Origin: Nitrospira defluvii
Lineage (GTDB): Bacteria; Nitrospirota; Nitrospiria; Nitrospirales; Nitrospiraceae
Direction of reading: 5' to 3'
DNA length: 64,000 nucleotides
Assembly: GCA_000196815.1 (NCBI GenBank)
Contig: FP929003.1
Location: 1,883,501 to 1,947,500 of the forward strand
Part shown: in pieces, positions 51,565 to 60,255 of the stretch
Layout: each line of letters begins with the position of its first letter
Position numbering within the stretch: the stretch's first letter is position 1
Notes under the pieces: generated by a model
Told to the model about the DNA's origin: nothing
Database searches by the model: none
What the model saw: only the letters and a program-made list of their open reading frames with translations
Made by a program: the position numbers and the translations under genes

Positions 51565-53046
51565 ATGTCAGACGATTTAACAACCGCTCTCAATACGCCA
51601 CCGCCGGTTCGTGTACGGGTTCGCATGGGTACGATGTGGAGCGGCGAGCAGCGCTTTACTCATGCCTTCCGGATTGGACGATCGGCCGAGTGCCAAGTCG
51701 TGGTGCCGGAACGGGTCGTCAGCCGCGTCCATGCTGAGGTGCGACTTGAAGCAGGACGGTGGTGGCTTATCGATCAGCAAAGCACACATGGGTTGCATAT
51801 CAACGGCAGCCAGGTCACTCGTGTGCCACTGCAAGAAGCCGTGACGGTAGAGCTTGGATTGGGTGGGCCGGCCGTATGGCTCACGGTCGGCGACGAAATC
51901 GCCTTTTCGGACCAGCCCACGGACGTGGCTCAGCCCGACAAGAGAATGGAGTCGGTGACAGAAATAGTTGATCGCTGGAAACGAGGAGATACTGTTGAAG
52001 AAACCGAGGAGGCCCGTCGCTACCGTGCGGCCGCCAAGCGCCGTGAGCGGCAACAACGCCGCTACTACGGAGTTGCTGTCGGGACCGTGGTTATCTTGTT
52101 GATGTGCGCGCTGGGATATGCCTGGCATCAGTGGCTCAAGCTACAGGACATGAAGAAAACCGCGGGCGAAATGTTCTATGTTATGAAACAGGTCGAGATT
52201 CAGGTCTCCGAGCTGGAAGAGGAGGTGGCGGAAACCAAGCGCAAAGATCTTATGGAGAGAATTCTGACGAAACGCCAGAAGCTCCGGGAATTGGAGACGC
52301 AATACGATCGCTTTCTTGGCGAATTGGACATTTATGAGGGCATGAGCGAACAGGATCGTCTGGTGTTTCGGATGGCGCGATTATTCGGTGAGTGTGAAGT
52401 CGCCATGCCACGGGATTTTCTCTCCGAGGTAAAAAAATACATCCGTCGTTGGAAGTCCACGGAACGGCTACAGAACGCCATCAAGCGCGCCAAGGAGAGT
52501 GGATTTATTCCGACGGTCGCCAATGAGATGTGGACCAAGAACCTGCCTCCTCAATTTTTCTATTTAGCACTCCAGGAGAGTGGCTTCGACTCGAAGGCGG
52601 TGGGACCTCCAACTCGAATGGGTTACGCCAAGGGAATTTGGCAATTTATTCCGCAAACGGCTGAACAATACGGATTGAAGCCTGGACCACTGAAAAATGT
52701 TGCCAAGTACGATCCGCAAGATGAGCGCTTTCATTTTCAAAAGGCTACGAAGGCGGCAGCGAAATATATCAGGCGCATCTACAATACTGATGCGCAAGCC
52801 TCAGGACTGCTCGTTATTGCCTCTTATAACTGGGGAGAGGGGAATGTCATCAACATTATTCGAAAGATGCCGAACAATCCGAGAGAGCGAAACTTTTGGC
52901 AGTTGTTGAAGCAGTATAAGATCCCTCAAGAAACGTATGATTATGTGTTTTACATTTTTTCCGCCGCTGTCATTGCGGAGAACCCGCAGCTGTTTGGGTT
53001 CGATTTTCATAACCCCTTCGCCGAGCAGAGTCAGACTGGTAAGTGA
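51565..53046 (+). CDS. FHA domain - transmembrane - coiled coil - lytic transglycosylase protein
   Basis: A 493-residue fusion. Residues 15-115 are an FHA phosphothreonine-binding domain: FRIGRSAECQVVVPERVVSR then VHAEVRLE and STHGLHINGSQV, with the conserved GR, S, H and N. A membrane helix follows (YYGVAVGTVVILLMCALGYA, about 172-191), then a coiled coil (about 200-260). The C-terminal domain is a family 1 lytic transglycosylase: ALQESGFDS with catalytic E338, AKGIWQFIPQTAEQYGL, AAAKYIRRIY and IASYNWGEGNV. The FHA would be cytoplasmic and the peptidoglycan-cleaving domain periplasmic. Its location between two Ser/Thr kinases suggests that a phosphorylated partner recruits local wall opening. 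The end is 3 bases from the convergent kinase gene. Confidence 0.92.
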   Translation: MSDDLTTALNTPPPVRVRVRMGTMWSGEQRFTHAFRIGRSAECQVVVPERVVSRVHAEVRLEAGRWWLIDQQSTHGLHINGSQVTRVPLQEAVTVELGLGGPAVWLTVGDEIAFSDQPTDVAQPDKRMESVTEIVDRWKRGDTVEETEEARRYRAAAKRRERQQRRYYGVAVGTVVILLMCALGYAWHQWLKLQDMKKTAGEMFYVMKQVEIQVSELEEEVAETKRKDLMERILTKRQKLRELETQYDRFLGELDIYEGMSEQDRLVFRMARLFGECEVAMPRDFLSEVKKYIRRWKSTERLQNAIKRAKESGFIPTVANEMWTKNLPPQFFYLALQESGFDSKAVGPPTRMGYAKGIWQFIPQTAEQYGLKPGPLKNVAKYDPQDERFHFQKATKAAAKYIRRIYNTDAQASGLLVIASYNWGEGNVINIIRKMPNNPRERNFWQLLKQYKIPQETYDYVFYIFSAAVIAENPQLFGFDFHNPFAEQSQTGK

Positions 53047-53048
53047 AC

Positions 53049-55667
53049 CTACCAGACGACCTTTGTCCATTGATCCCCGTTTTTTCGGATCTTGATTCGC
53101 GCCGATCTTAGAATCGGGCTTGGCATCACCATGTCGCCGTTCTTGTTGATGAGCACATCATGAATGATGATCGCCGAGGCTTCTTGGTCTTTGACGGTCA
53201 GATTCTGGATGGAGATCTTAATGGTCCGGTAGTTACTGAACATGGTGTGGAGAAAGCTCAGGCGGTCATTTCCCATCTCGGACAGCCGTTCCAAACTCTC
53301 AAAGTCTTGCCCTTCGTAAGCCCGCTTGAATTCTTCAAGCAAGTCCCGTAATTGCCGTTGCGATGCGGTGGTGTTTATCTGCCCACCGGGAGTGAGTTTG
53401 GCCACTAATTGGTCCTTTTTCTGCTGTTCCTCCTCCTGAGCCGCCTGCTTCTTTCGAGCCTCTTCTTCACTCTTTGCTTGCTGAGCAGCCACCGCGCGCT
53501 TTTCCTTTTCTAGTCGTTCCCGTTCAGCTTGTAGCTGTTTCTGTTCCGCATCGTAGCGCTCACGAGCGGCACGGGCTTCCTCCTGAGCTTTTCGACGTTC
53601 CTCTGTCTCTGCGCGAGCCTTTTGCGCTGCCAGCTCTCTTTCTTTTTCGAGACGATCACGTTCGGCTTGCAGTCGTTTCTGCTCCGTCTCCAGTCGTTCC
53701 CTCGCCGACCGGGCCTCTTCCTCGGCTTTGCGACGTTCCTCCTCCTGTACCTTTGCTTTCTGGGCGGCGAGTTCGTTTTCCTTTTCCATGCGTTGTTGTT
53801 GAACCTGGAGTCGCTGTTGCTCTGCTTCATGATGCTCTCTGGCCAGCCGGGCCTCCTCTTCCGTCTTCTTTCGCTGGGCCTCCGCCAGGCGAGCGTGCTC
53901 TTCGGCCACTTCCCGTTCTTTCTCTAGCCGCTGGCGCTCGGCCTGCAAATGCTTCATCTCCGTCTCTTCCTTGGTTCGTTGGGCTGCGAGTTCTTCTCGT
54001 TCGCGGGCAACGCGTGCGTCTTCCTGCGCCTTGCGACGCTGTTCTTCGGCCGCCTGAACCTGTATGGCGGCAGTTTCCTTTTCTTTCTCGAGGCGCTTTT
54101 GTGCTTCGGCAAACTTGCGCTGTTCGGTTTCCTGGCGTTCCCGGGCGGCACGAGCCGCCTCTTCCGTTTTGTGCCGCTGTTCTTCGGCGGCCTTTGCTTG
54201 TTTGGCCGCCTGGTCTTTTTCTTTTTTCTGAATCGCTTCGGCTTCGCGACGTTTGGCTGCCACCCTGGCTTCATCGACGATGAGCTGTTGTTGTTCCTTT
54301 TCTATTTTGGCCTGCAATTGAGCACTGGTACCGCTTTCAGACTGCACGGCGGTGTTGTCTCTTTGAGCGTTGTCCGTTGGTGGTTGATCACGATTTGCAT
54401 CGGAGGAGGTCGGCGTTTCGTTATGACTAGAATCGGCGCCGGCAGGAAAGGCCGGTCCGGTCTTGTCTGCTGAGGGAGTCGGTGGCCAACCTCCTTTTGA
54501 CAGCAAGAATGTGAGGCCCCCCAGCATGAGAACAAGGGTCAATACTCCGACCGCGACCAGCGCAAAATTATGGGTCTTCCATAGGGATGTGTCCTTCGGC
54601 GGCGGTGGTAAGACTGTATTAGGTCGCGGAAGGATATCGGTCGCTTCATCCTCTGTTGGAGATGGGGGCTGAGGGCGACTGACCTGAGGTGGTGGACCTG
54701 ACTCGATATCGGGCCGCACAGGCTGTGTGGATGGGATGGGCCGTGATTCGCGGGGCGGAGGGGAAGCACTCACCGTAGTCGCGCGTGTGATACGAGTCGG
54801 TGGCGGTGTTGCAATGATAGTGGGAGCGTCTTCAGCCTCCTGTTTGGGGAAAAATGCCAAACATTCCTTTAACTGATTTGCAAGAATCGCAGCCCTGGGC
54901 GTTCGATGTTCGGGATCCCGGCGGACCAGGTCTTCGACGATGGCTTTCACCGTTGATGGTGCCTCAGCTGAGAATATCAGCGGGATCTCAAATTGCGGAT
55001 CAAGCAACTTGCTCAGGATACTGGTTTTCGGAATGTTCCGGAATGGAGTCTGCCCGACAACCATTTCATGGAGCACGATACCCAAAGAATAGAGGTCGGT
55101 GCGCCCGTCTACTTCTTTGCCTGCGGCTTGTTCCGGAGACATATATTCCGGCGTTCCTATGATTTGCCCCGTACTGGTAATGGAGGCTTCGTCCAATGCC
55201 GCCGCGATGCCGAAGTCGGTCAGTTTGACACGTCCCCTGTTATCAACCAGAATGTTGGCCGGTTTGATGTCACGATGAACAATGCCTTGGGAATGTGCGA
55301 AGGCCAGCGCATTGGCGATTTGCAGCGCGATGTCGACACTTTCGTGGATGGGAAGCGTTTTGCGCGCTTTGATTCTGGCGCGGAGATCCATGCCGGGAAA
55401 ATATTCCATCACGATAAAATGGGCGCCCCGCTCTTCTTCAACGGAAAAGATGGTGACGATGTTTTCGTGCTGGAGGCGGGCCATTGCGCGGGCTTCACGG
55501 ATGAACCGCTCGGTAAAGGAGGCATCGCCGGAAAAATGTTCGTGGATGACCTTGATTGCAACGAGGCGATTGAGCGTCCGGTCTAAGGCCTTATAAATAA
55601 CTCCCATGCCGCCCTTGGCGATTTCTTCCTGGACGACGTATTTTCCGGAAAAGATCCGGTCGGGCAT
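53049..55667 (-). CDS. Membrane-anchored Ser/Thr protein kinase with long coiled coil (long paralogue)
   Basis: An 872-residue protein from ATG 55667 on the minus strand. The kinase domain (1-275) is closely related to that at 48788: IAKGGMGVIYKALDRTL, VHRDIKPANILVDN, DFG and EYMSPEQAAGKEVDG. After a Pro-rich linker comes a membrane helix (about 380-400, FALVAVGVLTLVLMLGGLTF). Residues 460-760 are an extremely charged coiled coil of Glu/Arg/Lys/Gln/Ala repeats (blocks around QAERERLEKE and QKARAETEERRKAQEEARAA), longer than in most kinases. The C-terminal domain (760-872) is the same SnoaL-like domain as in the other kinase. The coiled coil would lie in the periplasm. High-AG repeats also create long meaningless frames on the other strand. 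Confidence 0.92.
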   Translation of the reverse strand: MPDRIFSGKYVVQEEIAKGGMGVIYKALDRTLNRLVAIKVIHEHFSGDASFTERFIREARAMARLQHENIVTIFSVEEERGAHFIVMEYFPGMDLRARIKARKTLPIHESVDIALQIANALAFAHSQGIVHRDIKPANILVDNRGRVKLTDFGIAAALDEASITSTGQIIGTPEYMSPEQAAGKEVDGRTDLYSLGIVLHEMVVGQTPFRNIPKTSILSKLLDPQFEIPLIFSAEAPSTVKAIVEDLVRRDPEHRTPRAAILANQLKECLAFFPKQEAEDAPTIIATPPPTRITRATTVSASPPPRESRPIPSTQPVRPDIESGPPPQVSRPQPPSPTEDEATDILPRPNTVLPPPPKDTSLWKTHNFALVAVGVLTLVLMLGGLTFLLSKGGWPPTPSADKTGPAFPAGADSSHNETPTSSDANRDQPPTDNAQRDNTAVQSESGTSAQLQAKIEKEQQQLIVDEARVAAKRREAEAIQKKEKDQAAKQAKAAEEQRHKTEEAARAARERQETEQRKFAEAQKRLEKEKETAAIQVQAAEEQRRKAQEDARVAREREELAAQRTKEETEMKHLQAERQRLEKEREVAEEHARLAEAQRKKTEEEARLAREHHEAEQQRLQVQQQRMEKENELAAQKAKVQEEERRKAEEEARSARERLETEQKRLQAERDRLEKERELAAQKARAETEERRKAQEEARAARERYDAEQKQLQAERERLEKEKRAVAAQQAKSEEEARKKQAAQEEEQQKKDQLVAKLTPGGQINTTASQRQLRDLLEEFKRAYEGQDFESLERLSEMGNDRLSFLHTMFSNYRTIKISIQNLTVKDQEASAIIIHDVLINKNGDMVMPSPILRSARIKIRKNGDQWTKVVW

Positions 55668-55716
55668 AAGGCACCTCTTATCGGACGGTGTCGGGGAGGT
55701 GGCAATGGCCGATTAG

Positions 55717-55744
55717 GGTATACGAAAGTCTTACAGGAGAACAA
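55717..55744 (-). promoter_or_regulatory. Predicted promoter of the long kinase gene
   Basis: On the minus strand TTGTTC (55744-55739) is followed after 16 bases by TATACC (55722-55717), about 50 bases before the ATG. It mirrors the promoter at 50549-50576. The remaining part of 55745-56027 holds no gene I can support. Confidence 0.55.
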
Positions 55745-56027
55745 GACTGTGTGCCTGGAAGGTGACGCGGGCCTATGCTCGCATGGTGAGAGAAATTTCC
55801 GACGTTCCTTTCTGAGGAGACGTCAGTGTCTGGGGCTGTATTCACAAGCAATGGCTACAGGATGACAGAGATAGGGCCCGGATCTGTGGGACGGCTACCA
55901 AGGAGTGTCGGCTGAATGAGAGCATACCGATGCCATGCCGGAAAGCGACGCTCACGGCATGATTATTGATTGTTCCCGGTGCTGGGATCGCCAGATACGA
56001 TTCCCAATGAGGAAAGAAGGGAGGCAG

Positions 56028-57038
56028 ATGATGAGTCGTACGAAACACTGTCTGGTCGCACTTATTGCAGCGTCGGCTATGGGATGTCAGAGCGACGTGG
56101 ACGTGCGAGAGAAGGGCGCTTCAGATATTCGGACCGCTAGTTCGACCAATCCGCCGGGCTCGTCGGCTGTCGCCTCGACCCCGGTCCAGAGCCCGGCCGC
56201 CTCCACTGCAATTTCAACCGCGCACAATGGCCAGGGTGCTACTACCGATTCGGGTTCGTATACGGAAGTGGTCGGGCAAGAAGGTGTCGTGGATTGGACA
56301 GCGGGCATTGTGACCGCCTCGGGAATCGGCTTCCCGCCGGCCGACGCACTCAATAGCATACAGGCTCGATTATTGGCAAAGCGCGCGGCCCAGTCCGTCG
56401 CCTATCGGAACCTCTTGGAGGCATTCACGGCAGTCCGTGTCGATTCCACCACGACGGTGAAAAATTACGTCACTACCAGCGATGAAATTCAGGTGAAGGT
56501 TCAGGGAATGGTTGAGGATGCGAAAATTATTCACGAGCGACAGTTGGAAAAAGGCGGGTATGAAGTCACGCTGCAAATGAAATTGACCGGACGCGTATCA
56601 GAGACGTTTGTGCCGAAGAATGCACCGCCGGTAAAAAGGCTCGTTGCAGAAACGCTTCCGACTCCACCGCCCAAATCGGGCATGGCCTATACGGGACTTG
56701 TCGTTGACGCGCGCGGCACAGGCGTTCGCCCCGCCTTAGTTCCTCGAATTCTCACCGAAGATGGGCAGGAAGCCTATTCTCAGAGCTATGTCCTGGCTAA
56801 GTATCGGCAGAACCAAGGAATCGCGGCCTACGTATCTGATCCAGCTGCTGCGAAAACTCATCCAAAGGTTACCGACAATCCATTGTATGTGAAAGCCCTC
56901 CGTCCCGCAGGAAATAGCCAGACTGATCTCGTCATCAGCAATGCCGCCGCGCAGACCATCCATGGAGTGAAAGATCACTTTGAATTCTTGGAGAAGGCAC
57001 AAGTTATTCTGATTGTCGATCGGGCCGGTTCCTCATGA
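56028..57038 (+). CDS. LPP20/FlgT-like lipoprotein
   Basis: A 336-residue lipoprotein from ATG 56028 (GGGAGG upstream; ATG 56031 is possible). Signal peptide with lipobox SAMGC. A Ser/Thr/Pro-rich spacer of about 70 residues follows. Residues 95-220 match the LPP20/FlgT N-terminal domain: VDWTAGIVTASGIGFPPADA, AKRAAQSVAYRNLLEAFTAV, VKNYVTTSDEIQVKVQGMVE and GGYEVTLQMKL. The C-terminal half resembles the second FlgT-type domain: YTGLVVDARGTGVRPALVPRI and NAAAQTIHGVKDHFEFLEKA. In other genomes such proteins support surface organelles, but no flagellar genes are present here. It heads a short gene pair with DUF4384. Confidence 0.82.
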   Translation: MMSRTKHCLVALIAASAMGCQSDVDVREKGASDIRTASSTNPPGSSAVASTPVQSPAASTAISTAHNGQGATTDSGSYTEVVGQEGVVDWTAGIVTASGIGFPPADALNSIQARLLAKRAAQSVAYRNLLEAFTAVRVDSTTTVKNYVTTSDEIQVKVQGMVEDAKIIHERQLEKGGYEVTLQMKLTGRVSETFVPKNAPPVKRLVAETLPTPPPKSGMAYTGLVVDARGTGVRPALVPRILTEDGQEAYSQSYVLAKYRQNQGIAAYVSDPAAAKTHPKVTDNPLYVKALRPAGNSQTDLVISNAAAQTIHGVKDHFEFLEKAQVILIVDRAGSS

Positions 57039-57111
57039 TGGCGAGAAACCAGATGAAGGATCCGACCACGCAAACAGGAGATGGTAACGATGTGGTCTGT
57101 AGTGAGGCATT

Positions 57112-58050
57112 ATGAGTAGCAGCGCGCGACTGAAGCGGGTGATGAGTGCTGGTTGTATAGTCGTGTTGATACCGGTGCTTTGGATGGGGTTTGCCCGCGC
57201 GAGTCAGCCATCAGGAGACCCCGGTCCTGCAGAGCCAGTTAGAGGGTCTGCTTGTTATAAGTATGGCGACAATGAGACCCCTATCCAGGCTAAACGAGCC
57301 GCGACCAGCTTGGCCCAAGAGGATGCTGTTCGCCTGCATAGGGTTTTTGTTCAATCTTCTTCCAAAGTGAAGAATCTTCAGCTCGAGGAAGATATCGTGC
57401 AGACGGCCAGCGCAGCGATGCTCGAACAGGTTCGTGTGGAGAAAGAGGCGACGCATGGCCAGGAGATCTGTATCACGATTACGGCGAGGATGAGTCCTGT
57501 GTCGATTGACGAACTCATCAAGCAACGAATTAACGCAAAAGAGATCTCGCAGCAGGCACAAACCCCTATGGTGGCGGCCTCTGCTGGATTTGGGTTACGC
57601 ATCTGGACGAATCGTGACGATGGCCGATTCAGCGAAGGAGACGAGTTGATCATCCACGTGCAGTCCGACCGCGATGGGTATCTGAAGCTGGACTATTTTC
57701 AGGCCGACGGCTGTGTGGTCCATCTGGTTCCCAATCTTTATCGAGGAGAGGCCTCCATTAAAGGCGGGCAGACCTACTCGTTCGGCAGTGCGACCTCCCC
57801 AGAGCAATTCACCGTCACGGGTCCTTTTGGCGTGGAGACCATTAAGGCCATTGTCGGCGTGAAACCGTTCGATCCTTCTCTTCAGGGGAAATCCACCGAG
57901 TGTGATGATGGCCGCGCGTATGTGCAGGGCTTACAACAAGGGCTGCGTGGTCTTAAGGTAAGCGGGGTGGAAAAGGCACTCTCCCTAACCACAGTCAGTC
58001 GAGCCGTTGAGGGGTACCGAAAGGATCGTCATCCGGGCCTAGGCCCATAA
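57112..58050 (+). CDS. Exported DUF4384 protein
   Basis: A 312-residue protein from ATG 57112. A signal peptide-like start (VMSAGCIVVLIPVLWMGFAR) precedes an N-terminal part with QAKRAATSLAQEDAVR, typical of LPP20-like helical regions and similar to the previous gene. Residues 160-250 form a DUF4384 domain: LRIWTNRDDGRFSEGDELII, VQSDRDGYLKLDYFQADG, VVHLVPNLY and FGVETIKAIVGVKPF. DUF4384 is a beta-sandwich domain often fused or linked to Ser/Thr kinases and caspase-like proteins in surface complexes; its exact role is unknown. The gene is 73 bases after the lipoprotein gene and probably co-transcribed. Confidence 0.82.
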   Translation: MSSSARLKRVMSAGCIVVLIPVLWMGFARASQPSGDPGPAEPVRGSACYKYGDNETPIQAKRAATSLAQEDAVRLHRVFVQSSSKVKNLQLEEDIVQTASAAMLEQVRVEKEATHGQEICITITARMSPVSIDELIKQRINAKEISQQAQTPMVAASAGFGLRIWTNRDDGRFSEGDELIIHVQSDRDGYLKLDYFQADGCVVHLVPNLYRGEASIKGGQTYSFGSATSPEQFTVTGPFGVETIKAIVGVKPFDPSLQGKSTECDDGRAYVQGLQQGLRGLKVSGVEKALSLTTVSRAVEGYRKDRHPGLGP

Positions 58051-58237
58051 TGTCGTGACGCATAATCCCCATGCATTGGGTCGGGTTATCGGTAGTCGGC
58101 GGTAGTATTTCATCTGTAATTGACCAACCCTCAAATCCTCAGCCATGCGACTCTGTTCGGTGACGTTTGTCGTGCCGGCATGAGTCACGCGTGACGTCGT
58201 CTTCTCCTCCTCACAGAATGCTTCCGATCACCTTGCA

Positions 58238-58269
58238 GTACGTATCCAAATAGATACGTACATTGTATC
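58238..58269. promoter_or_regulatory. Long palindrome upstream of the two-partner secretion genes
   Basis: GTACGTATC (58238-58246) and GATACGTAC (58253-58261) are perfect inverted arms around 6 bases (CAAATA), followed by TGTATC (58264-58269). The arms are the same as in the palindrome at 42486. It lies about 180 bases before the TpsB start. The rest of 58051-58449 has no gene I can support. Confidence 0.6.
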
Positions 58270-58449
58270 TAAACCGATTCAAGCATGAGACGAATATCAG
58301 ACGCACCAGATGCTATGTGCGCCTGATGGTGCGTGCTTCTCGTAAGTAATTCGGCTTCTGCACAATGGAACCATTTCAATATGAGTCAATGGCATGTGTT
58401 CTGCACGCATCCCGATCATCTTTTCAACCGAGGATGAGACGTTGCGGAG

Positions 58450-60168
58450 ATGATATCTCAGGGGAAAGCAATACGGTCTGTCTTGATCGCATGGGGCTTG
58501 GGTATTCTGCTCGGCTGCTACGTTGTGTTGTGTGCGGTACCTCTACTTGCGCAGGTCGGGGTGCCGCTGCCCCCGAAACCTCCACAGCTACCGATCGAGC
58601 CTCCGCCTGCTCAGCCCCCTGCGCTTAAAGTACCACCACCGGCGCCACCCGTTCCTGGCGAGCCTATTACCGGTCCTAAAATCTTCGTCAAGGACGTGTA
58701 TTTGGTAGGGAACACGGCGTTCACCTCGCAACAACTGGCGGAGGTCACGGGACCTTATACCAATCGCGACGTGACTGCGGACGAACTCGAGGCCCTTCGG
58801 CTTGCTCTCACGTACTACTATGTAAATCACGGATATGTGACCTCCGGCGCTCTCATCCCTGAGCAAACGGTAACGGATGGCATTCTCACGGTGCAGATTG
58901 TCGAAGGCAAACTGGCTGAGATTAACGTGGAAGACACGCGCTGGTTTCGCCCGTCATATTTGCAAAGTCGGATCGATGCGGCGGCCGGCCCTCCGCTCAA
59001 TGTCGGAACGTTACAGGAGCGGTTGCAGCTGTTACAGGCCGATCCCCGCATTCAGCGCATCAACGCGGAACTCCGCCCCGGTCTCGCGCGGGGTGAGAGT
59101 GCGTTGAATGTCCGTGTGGCGGAGGCCAATCCGTTGAAGGCCTGGCTGGAGTTTAATAACTTTCAATCACCCACCGTAGGGGCCGAGCAGGGGTTTATCA
59201 CCCTCGCGCATCAAAATCTCTTCGGATTCGGTGACCAGTTGAGTCTCCAATACGGGAGATCGGCCGGAGTCGATCCCATTCTTAATTTCAGTTATGCGAT
59301 CCCTGTGAATCGATATGACACGACCGTCGCTCTTCAATATCGGCGGTTCGACTTTACCGTGAAGGAAGACCCGTTTGAGGATCTGGATATTCGGAATAAG
59401 GCGGAGATTTTCGGTATTTCCCTGCGGCATCCGGTCTATCGCAAAGTCGATCAGGAATTCGCCCTCACCTTGACCGGTGAACATGAGCGAAACAAAAGTT
59501 TCCTGTTGGGACAGCCCTTTGAATTCATTGCCGGATCTCCCGATGGCAAGTTTCGCGTGACGGCTCTTCGATTCGGCCAGGAATATACCCGCCGGTCGGT
59601 GGATCAGGTGATTTCCGCTTCATCAAGATTTTCAGTCGGTATAGGCGCCATGGGCGCGACGGCCAACGCAGATTCTAATTTGCCGGACGCGCGGTTCTTT
59701 TCCTGGATGGGCCAAGCTCAGCTCATTCGGCAGTTGCCCTTCTGGCGGACACAGTTGGTGGGGCGAGGCCTCGTTCAGTTGTCGAATGACCACCTGTTTC
59801 CACTCGAACAGGTGGCGGTTGGTGGTCGATATAGCGTCCGCGGCTATCGGGAGTACACCTTGATTCGCGACAACGCTGCGATCGGGTCGGTCGAATTGCG
59901 GGTCCCGGTCTACACAACAGAGGCCGGTATGGATACCGTTTTTCTGGCTCCGTTTTTGGATATCGGGCACGGCTGGGAAACCAATGTCTCCACTCCCGCG
60001 AGCCCTCCGAAGACATTATCAAGTGCCGGGATCGGCGCGATCTGGAACTTCTGGCGGGGGAGCCGATTTGAAATTTACTGGGGAAAACAGCTGAAGAAGT
60101 TTGACACCGGACGAGACAATTTGCAGGACCATGGCGTGCATCTGCAGCTGGTGGTGGAGGCCTTCTAG
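58450..60168 (+). CDS. TpsB-type outer-membrane transporter (ShlB/FhaC/HecB family)
   Basis: A 572-residue protein. A long hydrophobic signal region (SVLIAWGLGILLGCYVVLC) and a Pro-rich stretch precede POTRA domain 1 (FVKDVYLVGNTAFTSQQL, VTADELEALRLALTYYYVNH), POTRA 2 (GILTVQIVEGKLAEINVEDT, RIDAAAGPPLNVGTLQERL) and a 16-strand barrel ending in LVVEAF. The VRGY motif of loop L6 is present (GGRYSVRGYREYTLIRDN). TpsB transporters secrete a partner TpsA protein across the outer membrane; the likely partner is encoded 87 bases downstream. GGAG precedes the ATG. A palindrome in the leader may be the operator. Confidence 0.93.
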   Translation: MISQGKAIRSVLIAWGLGILLGCYVVLCAVPLLAQVGVPLPPKPPQLPIEPPPAQPPALKVPPPAPPVPGEPITGPKIFVKDVYLVGNTAFTSQQLAEVTGPYTNRDVTADELEALRLALTYYYVNHGYVTSGALIPEQTVTDGILTVQIVEGKLAEINVEDTRWFRPSYLQSRIDAAAGPPLNVGTLQERLQLLQADPRIQRINAELRPGLARGESALNVRVAEANPLKAWLEFNNFQSPTVGAEQGFITLAHQNLFGFGDQLSLQYGRSAGVDPILNFSYAIPVNRYDTTVALQYRRFDFTVKEDPFEDLDIRNKAEIFGISLRHPVYRKVDQEFALTLTGEHERNKSFLLGQPFEFIAGSPDGKFRVTALRFGQEYTRRSVDQVISASSRFSVGIGAMGATANADSNLPDARFFSWMGQAQLIRQLPFWRTQLVGRGLVQLSNDHLFPLEQVAVGGRYSVRGYREYTLIRDNAAIGSVELRVPVYTTEAGMDTVFLAPFLDIGHGWETNVSTPASPPKTLSSAGIGAIWNFWRGSRFEIYWGKQLKKFDTGRDNLQDHGVHLQLVVEAF

Positions 60169-60255
60169 ACCGGAAGCCCATCTGTGTCGCTGGCCGATTG
60201 GAAACCCGAGTTGGTACTCCCATACTAGCTGAACGGCCATGAAGGAGGACGGGCC

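Noticed and set aside
53474-54473. Long open frames of 174-269 codons on the + strand, one resembling a Pro/Arg/Leu-rich membrane protein
   Set aside because: They are antisense to the repetitive Glu/Arg/Lys coiled coil of the long kinase; the AG-rich repeats remove stop codons on the other strand. No ribosome binding site or family match.
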